Source of the DNA: CAZMMV01 sp964567475
Lineage (GTDB): Bacteria; Bacillota; Clostridia; Tissierellales; Tissierellaceae
Reading direction: 5' to 3'
DNA: 17,065 nucleotides
Assembly (NCBI GenBank): GCA_964567475.1
Contig: CAZMMV010000031.1
Location: forward strand, 1 to 17,065
This document shows, piece by piece, positions 1 to 7,196 of this stretch. Numbering within the stretch: the first letter of the stretch is position 1; each line of letters starts with the position of its first letter. Under the pieces are notes generated by a model. It saw only the letters and a program-made list of their open reading frames with translations. It searched no databases and was not told the DNA's origin. The position numbers and the translations under genes were made by a program.

Positions 1-441
1 TTGAACTGAACCTGAAGCTAGCATAGCAAAGCCTGTTTGTCTAGCTGCCATAACATCTTGGTGATCACCAAATATACTAAGTGCATGTCCTGCTACTGCT
101 CTAGCTGTAACATGGAATACTGCTGGTAATAGTTCTCCAGCTATCTTATACATATTAGGAACCATAAGTAACAATCCTTGTGAAGCTGTAAATGTAGTAG
201 TCAATGCTCCTGCTGATAGTGATCCGTGCACTGCACCTGCTGCACCTGCCTCAGATTGCATCTCACTAACTAATACCTCTTGATTAAATATGTTTTTTCT
301 TTCATTCGCAGACCATTCATCTACTAATTCTGCCATTGTTGATGATGGTGTTATCGGATAAATTGCAGCTACATCTGTAAATGCATAAGCTACGTGTGAA
401 GCAGCTGAATTTCCATCCATGGTTTTCATTATTTTACCCAT
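1..441 (-). CDS. nifJ: Pyruvate:ferredoxin oxidoreductase, N-terminal part (cut by window edge)
   Basis: This is the first 147 residues of a pyruvate:ferredoxin (flavodoxin) oxidoreductase, which in this family oxidises pyruvate with CoA to acetyl-CoA, CO2 and reduced ferredoxin in the cytoplasm of anaerobes. The protein opens MGKIMKTMDGNSAASH, the usual 'DGN-A' start. It continues with AIYPITPSSTMAE and then SEMQSEAGAAGAVHG, the family's domain I segment around the glutamate that contacts thiamine diphosphate. QGLLLMVPNMYKIAGE and GDHQDVMATRQTG follow, also typical. The ATG at 439-441 has AAGGAGG 7 bases upstream. The rest of the gene (about 1000 residues, with domain II, the CoA domain, the ferredoxin domain and TPP domain in this family) lies beyond the left edge. 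Family identity is very clear; use of ferredoxin rather than flavodoxin is inferred from the anaerobic context. Confidence 0.95.
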   Translation of the reverse strand, partial: MGKIMKTMDGNSAASHVAYAFTDVAAIYPITPSSTMAELVDEWSANERKNIFNQEVLVSEMQSEAGAAGAVHGSLSAGALTTTFTASQGLLLMVPNMYKIAGELLPAVFHVTARAVAGHALSIFGDHQDVMAARQTGFAMLASGSVQ

Positions 442-557
442 TTAAAAACCTCCTTAAATTAAAAGATCTATGAACCTTGGCCAGGATTGCGCATTATTTA
501 ACACTCCCAGCTTTAAAATTGAATAATTATTATTAATTATCATACTACTACAAGACA

Positions 558-586
558 AGTATATGAAATATTTACCTTATTGTCAA
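558..586 (-). promoter_or_regulatory. Sigma-A-type promoter of the pyruvate:ferredoxin oxidoreductase gene
   Basis: Read on the minus strand, TTGACA (581-586) and TATACT (558-563) are separated by 17 bases. This is the best promoter match in the window. Transcription would begin near 550, giving a leader of roughly 110 nt before the ATG at 441. The leader holds a short AT-only hairpin (7-bp arms at 523-529 and 534-540) and a GC-richer patch (about 460-515). I do not recognise it as a known riboswitch or T-box. Confidence 0.7.
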
Positions 587-615
587 TCTTCATTAAGCTA
601 ATTTTCATAATTATA

Positions 616-807
616 TTAATAAATTTTCTTTGGAATAACCATACATGCTATTATATAAGCAATTATACCTGGAAAACCTGCACTAAATAAAGATAACATT
701 ACCCAAGCTAATCTGATTAATGTAGTATCCACTTCAAAATATTCTGCTATACCACCACAAACACCACATAACTTTTTATCTGTATCTGATAAATACAATT
801 TTTTCAT
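616..807 (-). CDS. PspC-domain small membrane protein
   Basis: This 63-residue protein is essentially a single PspC domain. It opens with KKLYLSDTDKKLCGVCGGIAEYF, where the GVCGGIAEYF block and the following VDTTLIRLAWV are the family hallmarks, then has one hydrophobic segment (about residues 34-58) and ends in a basic tail. In proteobacteria PspC is part of the phage-shock envelope stress response. Stand-alone short versions in Firmicutes are common and their role is poorly known. The ATG follows AGGAGG by 7 bases. The gene starts 11 bases after the uvrC stop on the same strand, so it is probably cotranscribed with uvrC. I see no convincing terminator between its stop and the next promoter. 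Confidence 0.9.
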   Translation of the reverse strand: MKKLYLSDTDKKLCGVCGGIAEYFEVDTTLIRLAWVMLSLFSAGFPGIIAYIIACMVIPKKIY

Positions 808-818
808 TGTTTTTCCTC

Positions 819-2675
819 CTATTTATTAAAATGATTATATAATTCTTCTGCAGCTAATTTATTCATACTCTTTACTTGAACTAATTCTTCTATTGAAGCA
901 GTTTTTATCTTATTTATACTACCGAAATGTCTTAAAAGTTCCATTTTTCTTTTTTTGCCTATACCTTTTATATCATCTAATTGAGACTTAAACATCTTTT
1001 TACTTCTAAGTGACCTATGATATGAAATAGCAAATCTATGGGCTTCTTCTTGTATTTTATAAATAAGTCTAAAACCCAAGGAATTAGTATCTAATCTTAT
1101 TTCTTTATTGTTATATATTATGCCTCTAGTATTGTGAAATTCATCCTTTACAAGTCCACATACAGGAATATCTATATTTAAATCATATAATACTCTAAGG
1201 GCAACATTTACTTGACCCTTACCACCATCCATCATTATTAAATCTGGAAAGTTTGAAAATCCTTTTACTTTTATCTTATTATCTTTTAACATTTTTCTTT
1301 CTTCAAGACCTCTAGAAAATCTTCTAGTTAATATTTCTTCCATACTTCCATAATCATCTGGACTTGTTATGCTCCTTATTTTAAATCTTCGATAATCTGA
1401 TTTTTTTGCTTCTCCTTTTTCAAAAGCCACCATAGATCCAACAGATTCAACTCCACTTGTATTAGATATATCAAAAGCCTCTATTCTATTTAATTCAGAT
1501 TTAATCCCTAGAGCTTCTTGTAATTCATTTAAGGATTTTTGATTTTCCCTTGCCTTCTTTATAAATTTATCTCCATGTTGATTTAACATATCTAGTGCAT
1601 TTTTTTTCACCATTTCAACTAATTTTAATTTATCTCCACGCTTAGGTATTAAAATATTTACCTTGCCATTTTTCTTTTCAGATAACCAGTTTGATATGAT
1701 ATTCATATCATTTATATCTTCCTCAACTATAATTTCTTTAGGAACATAAGCTGAGCCCATATAAAACTGTTTAACAAATGAACTTATTATTTCTTTTTTA
1801 TCTTCTTTAAAAGTATCCTCTATTATAAAGTGTTCTCTTCCTAAAATTTTTCCACCTCTTACAAAAAAAACTTGAATACATACTTCTTCTATTCCTCTTG
1901 CCATACCTATTATATCTTGATCTGATGTAATAGTTGATATTATCTTTTGCTTTTCATGAAGTATATTCAAAGAATTAATTTGATCTCTATATTTTGCTGC
2001 CTCTTCAAAGTCTAATTCTTTAGATGCATTTTTCATTTTTTCTTTTATTATATCTTTTAATTCATCCTTTTTACCAGATAAAAACAACAATACTTCATCT
2101 ACCATTTCATTATATTCATCCTTATCTACATTACCTTGACAGGGTCCTAAACATTTTCCTATATAATAATTTAAACATGGTCTTGATTTTTTCATATCAT
2201 TTTCTAAGTTTCTATTGCAAGTTCTAAGTGGGTATGTTTCCCTAATTATATCTATAGCATCATTTACTGCATATACACTTGGATAAGGGCCAAAGTATTT
2301 GGCAGCATCTTTTAAAACTTCTCTAGTCTTCATTACCCTAGGATATTGTTCATTTACTGTTACTTTTATATATGGATATTGCTTGTCATCCCTTAATAAA
2401 ATATTATATTTAGGCCTATGTTTTTTTATAAGATTAGCCTCTAATATCAATGCTTCTACCTCATTGTCAACTATAATATATTCAAAATCATAAATATTTC
2501 TTATCATTGCATTTACTTTGGGAGGATTATTTTTTCCAGATTGAAAATATTGCCTCACTCTCTTCTTTAAGGATATTGCTTTTCCAACATAAATAATCTC
2601 TCCATTTTTATCTTTCATTATATATGCACCTGGTTCATCAGGTAATTTTTTTAGTTTATCTTCTATATTTATCAT
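819..2675 (-). CDS. uvrC: UvrABC excinuclease subunit C
   Basis: UvrC makes both incisions around bulky DNA lesions marked by UvrA-UvrB in nucleotide excision repair. At 618 residues it has the usual length. The domains are all visible in order. The N-terminal GIY-YIG nuclease (about 10-95) has Tyr18, Tyr29 and Arg39. Four cysteines (153, 167, 175, 179) match the spacing of the iron-sulfur-binding cysteines known in UvrC. A UVR helix (about 205-238) contains LDFEEAAKYRDQI and binds UvrB. The RNase H-like nuclease domain (about 395-550) has Asp402 in FDISNTSG, Asp441, Asp483 in MMDGGKGQ and a His-rich end. Two helix-hairpin-helix motifs close the protein (about 565-618). The ATG at 2675 is preceded by AAAGGATGATAAA. 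The gene leads a two-gene unit with the PspC-domain gene. Confidence 0.98.
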   Translation of the reverse strand: MINIEDKLKKLPDEPGAYIMKDKNGEIIYVGKAISLKKRVRQYFQSGKNNPPKVNAMIRNIYDFEYIIVDNEVEALILEANLIKKHRPKYNILLRDDKQYPYIKVTVNEQYPRVMKTREVLKDAAKYFGPYPSVYAVNDAIDIIRETYPLRTCNRNLENDMKKSRPCLNYYIGKCLGPCQGNVDKDEYNEMVDEVLLFLSGKKDELKDIIKEKMKNASKELDFEEAAKYRDQINSLNILHEKQKIISTITSDQDIIGMARGIEEVCIQVFFVRGGKILGREHFIIEDTFKEDKKEIISSFVKQFYMGSAYVPKEIIVEEDINDMNIISNWLSEKKNGKVNILIPKRGDKLKLVEMVKKNALDMLNQHGDKFIKKARENQKSLNELQEALGIKSELNRIEAFDISNTSGVESVGSMVAFEKGEAKKSDYRRFKIRSITSPDDYGSMEEILTRRFSRGLEERKMLKDNKIKVKGFSNFPDLIMMDGGKGQVNVALRVLYDLNIDIPVCGLVKDEFHNTRGIIYNNKEIRLDTNSLGFRLIYKIQEEAHRFAISYHRSLRSKKMFKSQLDDIKGIGKKRKMELLRHFGSINKIKTASIEELVQVKSMNKLAAEELYNHFNK

Positions 2676-2712
2676 TTTATCATCCTTTAGTTGAGAATTA
2701 ATATCTATATGT

Positions 2713-2721
2713 ATTATATCA
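2713..2721 (-). promoter_or_regulatory. Extended -10 promoter for uvrC
   Basis: On the minus strand the sequence TGATATAAT is a perfect extended -10 element (TGnTATAAT), about 38 bases before the uvrC start. No good -35 box lies 16-18 bases upstream, as is common for extended -10 promoters. The identical nonamer occurs before the yhaO-like gene at 12259-12267. Confidence 0.5.
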
Positions 2722-2753
2722 GATTAGATAAATTTAAATTAGTGAATTTAAAT

Positions 2754-2803
2754 AAAATGCTTATGATGAATTTTCCATAAAAGGTTTATTCCATAAGCAT
2801 TTT
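2754..2803 (-). terminator. Long-stem inverted repeat after the SLC13 transporter gene, probable terminator
   Basis: The 12-base arm AAAATGCTTATG (2754-2765) is perfectly repeated inverted at 2792-2803, with a 26-base loop. It begins 28 bases after the transporter stop codon (2831) and lies upstream of the uvrC promoter. On the minus strand the stem ends in four Ts and an AT-rich run, so it can act as a modest Rho-independent terminator. Its stem and the first loop bases (TGCTTATGGAATAA) resemble the hairpin at 4648-4710. Confidence 0.65.
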
Positions 2804-2830
2804 AAGTATTTTTATATTCTTATTAATTCT

Positions 2831-4618
2831 TTACAAGGGCCATACGTGTAATATTAGTGGCCCACCTATTACTATACTTATTATAGATAGTGGTAAGCCT
2901 AAATGCCAATAATCCGTAAACTTATAACCTCCTGGACCCATTACCAACATATTTGATTGATGGGCTATAGGAGTTAAAAATGCTGAAGAAGCTGCTACTC
3001 CCACGGCCATAAGCAAAGGATCTGGTGAAACTCCCATTGAATTTGCCACACTTAGAGCTATAGGACCCATTAATATTGTTGTAGCAGTACTGCTGATTAA
3101 ATTAGTTAAAACCATTGTCATTATCATAATCAATACCATCATTAAAGGTGGAGTGAGTATAGTTGACATCTTCATTAATCCAGATGCTATAGTATCAGAA
3201 GCTCCACTGCTTTGAAGTGCAGAACCTAATGCAAATAATGATCCTATCATTACTATGGTCGGCCATTCTATAGCTTCATAAAATTCCCTAATACTAATTA
3301 TATCTAATAGTACTAATAAAACTGCTGCAAAAGAAAATGAAATTTGTACAGGAAAAATTCCTAAAGTCGATGCCAATATAGATATTAGAAAAATTCCAAG
3401 ACTTATATACTGACTTTTAGTAGAAGTCTCTATTTTTATATCAACGCCTCTTTCCGCAAGTGGTAGACAGCGCATCTTTGCATAAGTATCTTTTATTGAA
3501 GCTTTTGGGACTTGCAGTAACAAAACATCTCCTCTATTAAATCGAAATAGTTTCAATCTTTTTATACTTGAAATACCTTTTCTAGATACTGCTACTAAGT
3601 TTGCATTGTATCTATTTCTCAATTGAGTTTCAAAAGCAGTTCTCCCTACCAGTGGTGAATCATCTCTAAGAACTACTTCCACTAAGGCGACATCATCAGA
3701 TTTCAATAATTTCTTTGAAACCAATTTATCCTTTCTAGCACCCTTCAATTCTAAACAAGTCTTGCTTATAATATCTTGTAATTCTGTAGAAAGTGCCTTT
3801 ACAATTAAAATATCCCCTGGAAATATTTTTTGATTTCCACCTGGTGATATTACCTTGTAATTATTTCTAATAATACTTAAAATATTTAAATCTACCTTAT
3901 AATTTTTGTATAGATCTTTTAATTTCATACCAGCAATTTTACAACTATCAGTTACAACTAATTCAAATAAATAATCTTCTAAGTTAAATATATCCTTTAG
4001 ATTGTTAGAATCCCTTTTTGGAATCAATTTCCAACCTATAAAAACTGTAAATAAAATCCCCAATATAGACAAAGAAACTCCTACTGGTGCAAAAGAAAAG
4101 AATGAGAAAGCTTCATATCCCGCTTGAATCCTATAAGTTGATATAATTAAATTTGGTGGTGTTCCTATACCTGTTGTCATACCTCCAAGTAATGATGCGA
4201 AAGCTACAGGCATCAATAACTTAGAGGGAGATATCTTATTATCTTTGGCAATAGTCAGGCCTATAGGCATTATAAGCGCCAGTGCTCCAACGTTATTCAT
4301 AAAACCAGATAAAACAGCTGTAATGACCATCAAACTCATTATCTTTACATAAATTTTATCTGAACCTTTATTTATTAGTAGTACCAATCTATCAACTACT
4401 CCAGTCTTAATTAAAGCACTGCTAATTACAAGAACTGAAGCAACTGTAATTACAGCTGGATGACTAAATCCTAAAAAAGAATCTTCTGGAGAAACTACCC
4501 CTGTAATTGTTAGCGCTATAAGGCCTAATAAAGCTATAAAATCATAACGCAGTTTACCATATATAAATGAAATTAAAGTAACTGCAATTACTATAAAAAC
4601 TATAATCTGTGCATTCAT
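2831..4618 (-). CDS. SLC13-family anion permease with two internal TrkA-C (RCK-C) domains
   Basis: This integral membrane transporter of 595 residues belongs to the SLC13/DASS (ion transporter superfamily) group, which in bacteria carries sulfate, dicarboxylates or related anions, usually with sodium. The N-terminal half has several membrane helices (about 3-195) with MNNVGALALIMP and GMTTGIGTPPN, the first substrate-loop motif. A cytoplasmic insert carries two RCK-C domains (about 214-288 and 302-386). The C-terminal half (about 402-592) repeats the membrane fold with TNLISSTATTILMGP and LTPIAHQSN. I chose the ATG at 4616-4618 (MNAQIIVFIV) because AAGGAG lies 6 bases upstream. An in-frame upstream ATG at 4663 would add 15 polar residues and would run through the hairpin stem at 4648-4710, so it is unlikely. 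The substrate cannot be told from sequence. It follows the fprA-like gene but is separated from it by a terminator-like hairpin. Confidence 0.9.
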   Translation of the reverse strand: MNAQIIVFIVIAVTLISFIYGKLRYDFIALLGLIALTITGVVSPEDSFLGFSHPAVITVASVLVISSALIKTGVVDRLVLLINKGSDKIYVKIMSLMVITAVLSGFMNNVGALALIMPIGLTIAKDNKISPSKLLMPVAFASLLGGMTTGIGTPPNLIISTYRIQAGYEAFSFFSFAPVGVSLSILGILFTVFIGWKLIPKRDSNNLKDIFNLEDYLFELVVTDSCKIAGMKLKDLYKNYKVDLNILSIIRNNYKVISPGGNQKIFPGDILIVKALSTELQDIISKTCLELKGARKDKLVSKKLLKSDDVALVEVVLRDDSPLVGRTAFETQLRNRYNANLVAVSRKGISSIKRLKLFRFNRGDVLLLQVPKASIKDTYAKMRCLPLAERGVDIKIETSTKSQYISLGIFLISILASTLGIFPVQISFSFAAVLLVLLDIISIREFYEAIEWPTIVMIGSLFALGSALQSSGASDTIASGLMKMSTILTPPLMMVLIMIMTMVLTNLISSTATTILMGPIALSVANSMGVSPDPLLMAVGVAASSAFLTPIAHQSNMLVMGPGGYKFTDYWHLGLPLSIISIVIGGPLILHVWPL

Positions 4619-4647
4619 GTTTTTCTCCTTATCTCGTATTAAAAATA

Positions 4648-4710
4648 GAAAATGCTTAGGCATCTATTTCTAGTAATTCTAAAACAGAAGTTATTTCCTA
4701 AGCACTTTTC
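4648..4710 (-). terminator. Hairpin between the fprA-like gene and the SLC13 gene, probable terminator
   Basis: GAAAATGCTTAGG (4648-4660) is mirrored by CCTAAGCACTTTTC (4697-4710), a 13-bp stem with one bulged base. On the minus strand it sits 31 bases after the fprA-like stop and ends in TTTTCTATTTTT, as a Rho-independent terminator does. Its near end is only 29 bases before the SLC13 start codon, so it could also act in that gene's leader. I see only a weak promoter candidate between the fprA-like stop and the hairpin. Confidence 0.65.
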
Positions 4711-4741
4711 TAACATTTAGCCCTAAAAGGTTAAGATTATT

Positions 4742-5971
4742 CTACTTTTCATTAACCATTCTTTTTATTTCTTTTACTAATTCTTTAACTCTTTCATCCA
4801 ATAATTTAAAATCTTTTTCTCTAGGAATTCCTTTAAATTCAACTGGCTCTAAAAAGTCCCATTTCATTCTACATTTATCAATAATATAATCTAATTGTTT
4901 TTGAGCTCCACCTGACCATCCATAAGATCCTATTCTAAGAGCTTTTCTTCCGAATACCTTTTTATTTCCTAACTCTTCTAATACTGAGGCCATAGGTGGA
5001 AACATTTTATATTCATAAGTTGGCATTGCTAAAATTACTCCTGTAGAATTCCATACTGAAGTTAATATTGTACCAATTGAATCTTGTGGTACTCTATGAG
5101 TATTTACTTTTATATCTTCTTCCTCTAAAATATCTAATACATAATCTACTGCCTTTTCCGTCATTCCGTACATTGAACCCCATATAATTGTTATTTCTTC
5201 TTTAGCAGGACCAGACTGATAGCTTGCATATCTAGCATAATCTTCTATGATTCTACTTGGATTTTCTCTCCATACTATTCCATGCCCTGGTGCTATAATC
5301 TTTATAGGCAAACCTGAACATTTTTCAATTGCTTTTTTAACTGGATTAGAAAAAGATGCTACTATATTTGAATAATATCTAACTGCTTCATATTCATAAG
5401 CACGTAAATCTTCTTCACTTAAAAAGTCATCAAAATTTCCCTTTGTCAAACTACCAAAAGAACCAAATGCATCACATGAAAAAAGCGTTCCTGTTTTACT
5501 ATCAAAAGTAACCATAGTATCTGGCCAATGTACATTTGGTATCTCTACAAATTCTAATACATGTCCATTTCCTAAGTCTAAAGTATCATCATCTCCTACA
5601 ATTATTATATTTTCTTTATGATCAAAAAAAGCATCTAAAAGGTCTGCTGATTTTTTACTACATACTATTTTAAAGTCATTATTTATTTTTTTGAAATCTT
5701 CTATCCATCCTGAATGGTCTGGCTCCATATGATTGATTACTAAGTAATCAATATCTTTAGGATCAACATCTATCTTTTCCATTAAATCGTATAAAGACTT
5801 TTCTGTTCCATCCCAACCATAAACCCCATCAATGATAGCAGTTTTTTCGCCCTTAACTATATAAGAGTTAATAGAAACACCATTAGGAATATCCCACAAT
5901 CCTTCAAATAATATCTCTTCCACATTTACTGAAAGTAAATATGTATTATCAGTAACTCTAATCTCATTCAC
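4742..5971 (-). CDS. fprA: FprA-type flavodiiron protein (A-type flavoprotein)
   Basis: Flavodiiron proteins reduce O2 to water and/or NO to N2O in the cytoplasm, protecting anaerobes. The 409 residues have the standard two-domain layout. A metallo-beta-lactamase-like domain (about 1-250) carries all diiron ligands: His81, Glu83, Asp85 and His86 in NHMEPDHSGW, His148, Asp167 and His230. A flavodoxin domain (about 258-405) begins IIWGSMYGMTEKA, the FMN phosphate loop, and includes PTYEYKMFPP. There is no rubredoxin or reductase fusion, so electrons must come from a separate donor. The start is taken as GTG at 5969-5971 (MNEIRVTDN). AGGAGG lies 9 bases before it and would itself be coding if the ATG at 5989 were used. 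The gene stands alone between a promoter and a terminator. O2 versus NO preference cannot be read from sequence. Confidence 0.95.
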   Translation of the reverse strand: MNEIRVTDNTYLLSVNVEEILFEGLWDIPNGVSINSYIVKGEKTAIIDGVYGWDGTEKSLYDLMEKIDVDPKDIDYLVINHMEPDHSGWIEDFKKINNDFKIVCSKKSADLLDAFFDHKENIIIVGDDDTLDLGNGHVLEFVEIPNVHWPDTMVTFDSKTGTLFSCDAFGSFGSLTKGNFDDFLSEEDLRAYEYEAVRYYSNIVASFSNPVKKAIEKCSGLPIKIIAPGHGIVWRENPSRIIEDYARYASYQSGPAKEEITIIWGSMYGMTEKAVDYVLDILEEEDIKVNTHRVPQDSIGTILTSVWNSTGVILAMPTYEYKMFPPMASVLEELGNKKVFGRKALRIGSYGWSGGAQKQLDYIIDKCRMKWDFLEPVEFKGIPREKDFKLLDERVKELVKEIKRMVNEK

Positions 5972-6004
5972 GATATAATTCCTCCTCATTATATTCTATA
6001 CCAT

Positions 6005-6034
6005 ATTTTACCCTAAGTCTTACTATTAAATCAA
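6005..6034 (-). promoter_or_regulatory. Candidate promoter of the fprA-like gene
   Basis: On the minus strand TTGATT (6029-6034) and TAAAAT (6005-6010) are 18 bases apart, about 34 bases before the GTG start. The match is reasonable but not striking in such AT-rich DNA. Confidence 0.4.
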
Positions 6035-6092
6035 GTTTATATGTGAAATTAAAGTAAAAACAGAAAACAATAATATTAAGTTATTCAAATTT

Positions 6093-6122
6093 AAATCTTA
6101 TTAGTATATAAATATAAGATTT
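6093..6122. promoter_or_regulatory. Inverted repeat in the divergent fprA / DUF378 intergenic region
   Basis: AAATCTTA (6093-6100) and TAAGATTT (6115-6122) form an 8-bp perfect inverted repeat with a 14-base AT-only spacer, 38 bases upstream of the DUF378 start. It could be an operator or part of the leader of that gene. It is AT-rich enough to arise by chance. No other structure stands out in this 188-bp divergent gap. Confidence 0.25.
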
Positions 6123-6159
6123 GGTTATATTAAATGTATAAAGTTTAAGGAGGTAAGAA

Positions 6160-6363
6160 ATGGATAAGTTAGCTTTAGTACTTGTAATAATAGGCGCTTT
6201 AAACTGGGGACTAATAGCATTATTTCAATTTGATTTAGTAGCCACATTGTTTGGAGGAAATGGTTCCACATTTAGTAGGATAATTTATGGATTAGTTGCT
6301 TTAGGAGGTATATATTCTATTAAGTTTTTAATTAGTGATACAAATAAAGAAAGAATAGACTAG
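6160..6363 (+). CDS. DUF378 (YuzA-like) small membrane protein
   Basis: This 67-residue protein has the DUF378 pattern: an N-terminal helix LALVLVIIGALNWGLIALF with the family's invariant LNWGL, the following DLVATLFGG, then RIIYGLVALGGIYSI as the second membrane helix. The family is widespread in Firmicutes and its function is not known. The ATG has AAGGAGG 7 bases upstream. The final codons and the TAG stop lie inside a perfect 38-bp palindrome that acts as the terminator, so the last residues (NKERID) may be shaped by that constraint. It is a single gene, divergent from the fprA-like gene. Confidence 0.9.
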   Translation: MDKLALVLVIIGALNWGLIALFQFDLVATLFGGNGSTFSRIIYGLVALGGIYSIKFLISDTNKERID

Positions 6364-6380
6364 TCTATTCTTTCTTTATT
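6343..6380. terminator. Perfect 38-bp palindrome, bidirectional terminator overlapping a stop codon
   Basis: The arms 6343-6361 and 6362-6380 are exact inverted copies, 19 bp each with no spacer, centred on ACTAGT. The TAG of the DUF378 gene (6361-6363) lies at the centre. In both directions the stem ends in T-rich sequence (TTTCTTTATT), so it can stop transcription from the DUF378 gene (plus) and from the cysteine-rich gene that ends at 6409 (minus). Confidence 0.8.
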
Positions 6381-6408
6381 CTATAATATTAAGATTTCTT
6401 ACTAAAGC

Positions 6409-6576
6409 TTAACAACATCCATCTCCCATACAAAGAAACAATAATATAAGTATCCATATCATATTGTCTCCTCCAAATATTCCCCCAATTCCTTTGTTAT
6501 CTCCACAACAACATAATAATACAAGTAATAATAATAGTAAATCATTGTTTTCATTACAGAATAAACCTTCTAACAT
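6409..6576 (-). CDS. Cysteine-rich hydrophobic mini-protein (high-cysteine HCB-like)
   Basis: This 55-residue reading frame begins with ATG at 6574-6576 after AGGGGG, 7 bases upstream, and ends in TAA at 6409-6411. It opens MLEGLFCNENN, then has a leucine run closed by CCCGD. A glycine-rich linker (KGIGGIFGGDN) leads to a second hydrophobic stretch, MIWILILLFLC, and the protein ends GDGCC. Seven cysteines in 55 residues, placed at the ends of two short membrane-like segments, match the small Clostridia proteins that databases call 'chorion class high-cysteine HCB protein'. Their function is unknown; a spore-coat or envelope role is only a guess. It lies 55 bases after the CYTH gene on the same strand and ends just before the 38-bp palindrome. 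Coding is supported by the start site, composition and family resemblance. Confidence 0.75.
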   Translation of the reverse strand: MLEGLFCNENNDLLLLLLVLLCCCGDNKGIGGIFGGDNMIWILILLFLCMGDGCC

Positions 6577-6581
6577 TACAT

Positions 6582-6624
6582 TACCCCCTTAACATTTATT
6601 AATACATCTTATTCAAAAGGGGTA
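6582..6624 (-). promoter_or_regulatory. Stem that could mask the ribosome binding site of the cysteine-rich gene
   Basis: On the minus strand TACCCCTT (6624-6617) can pair with AAGGGGGTA (6590-6582), which contains the AGGGGG ribosome binding site of the 55-residue gene. One base bulges and the loop is 26 bases. The GC content of this stem stands out locally, but it is short and pairing is unproven. Confidence 0.3.
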
Positions 6625-6631
6625 GTCTTTG

Positions 6632-7174
6632 TTACAAAAGCTTTAATTCTTTTCTAAGTTCTAATATAGATTTAATTGAAACATTTTCTTTAGATATAGA
6701 AAGCATCTTAACTATGCCTTCAAGTTCATCTTCATGTTTAACTTCAATTTCCATATATGGATATGGATAAGTAGCTTTATCCCACTTATCTAAATCTAAT
6801 CTAGCACCATTTAACAGGTAGGAAGTTCTTTCCTTATGTCCCTCTTGATAAACTATGTAACCTAGATTTTTCAGAATATTAACCATAGCTTCTTTATTAG
6901 ATATATCTACATTACTTTCAATGTTTTCACGTATACCTTCTCTTTCTATATTTTCCTTCATAGTTAATGTATACTTAATGTTCTTCTTTAACAATGATTT
7001 AGTTTTTCTTATTCTAAGATAGCTATCTAGGCTATTTTCTAGATATTTACCCTTACTATCAATTAATGTATTTACTTGAAGTTCCTTATCTATTAATGTT
7101 CCACCTAAAGATTTAATTTTTTCTTCCATTTCATCTAAATCTATATTTAGTACCTTTACTTCAAGCTCTCTCAC
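6632..7174 (-). CDS. CYTH-domain protein (class IV adenylate cyclase / CyaB-like)
   Basis: CYTH proteins are tunnel-fold enzymes that bind organic phosphates: CyaB-type adenylate cyclases, thiamine triphosphatases and inorganic triphosphatases. The signature ExExK is at the very N-terminus (Glu3, Glu5, Lys7 in RELEVKV). Charged strands follow: YLRIRK, KYTLTMKEN, RLDLDKW and YMEIEVK, which supply the arginines, lysines and metal-binding glutamates of the fold. The 180-residue length fits the CyaB-like subgroup. I take GTG at 7172-7174 as the start. A longer frame to 7222 would overlap nagB by 26 bases and put nonfamily residues before ExExK, while GTG has AGGTGG upstream and leaves a 22-bp gap after nagB. 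The gene probably closes the nagB unit. Whether it makes cAMP or hydrolyses a triphosphate cannot be decided here. Confidence 0.85.
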   Translation of the reverse strand: MRELEVKVLNIDLDEMEEKIKSLGGTLIDKELQVNTLIDSKGKYLENSLDSYLRIRKTKSLLKKNIKYTLTMKENIEREGIRENIESNVDISNKEAMVNILKNLGYIVYQEGHKERTSYLLNGARLDLDKWDKATYPYPYMEIEVKHEDELEGIVKMLSISKENVSIKSILELRKELKLL

Positions 7175-7196
7175 AATATCACCACCTAATATATTT

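Noticed and set aside
442..557. Riboswitch or T-box in the long leader of the pyruvate:ferredoxin oxidoreductase gene
   Set aside because: I could not find the T-box AGGGTGGNACCGCG motif or any riboswitch core I recognise. Only a short AT-only hairpin and a small GC-richer patch are visible.
2024..2493. Plus-strand frames inside uvrC
   Set aside because: They have no ribosome binding site, a composition that mirrors the minus strand, and lie fully within conserved UvrC domains.
4619..4663. Longer start of the SLC13 protein at 4663
   Set aside because: The extra 15 residues are polar, the codons run through the terminator hairpin stem, and AAGGAG is correctly spaced only for the ATG at 4618.
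6160..6576. Mobile element or CRISPR signal suggested by palindromes
   Set aside because: The palindrome is a terminator between convergent genes. No transposase, target-site duplication or spaced direct repeats exist here or elsewhere in the window.
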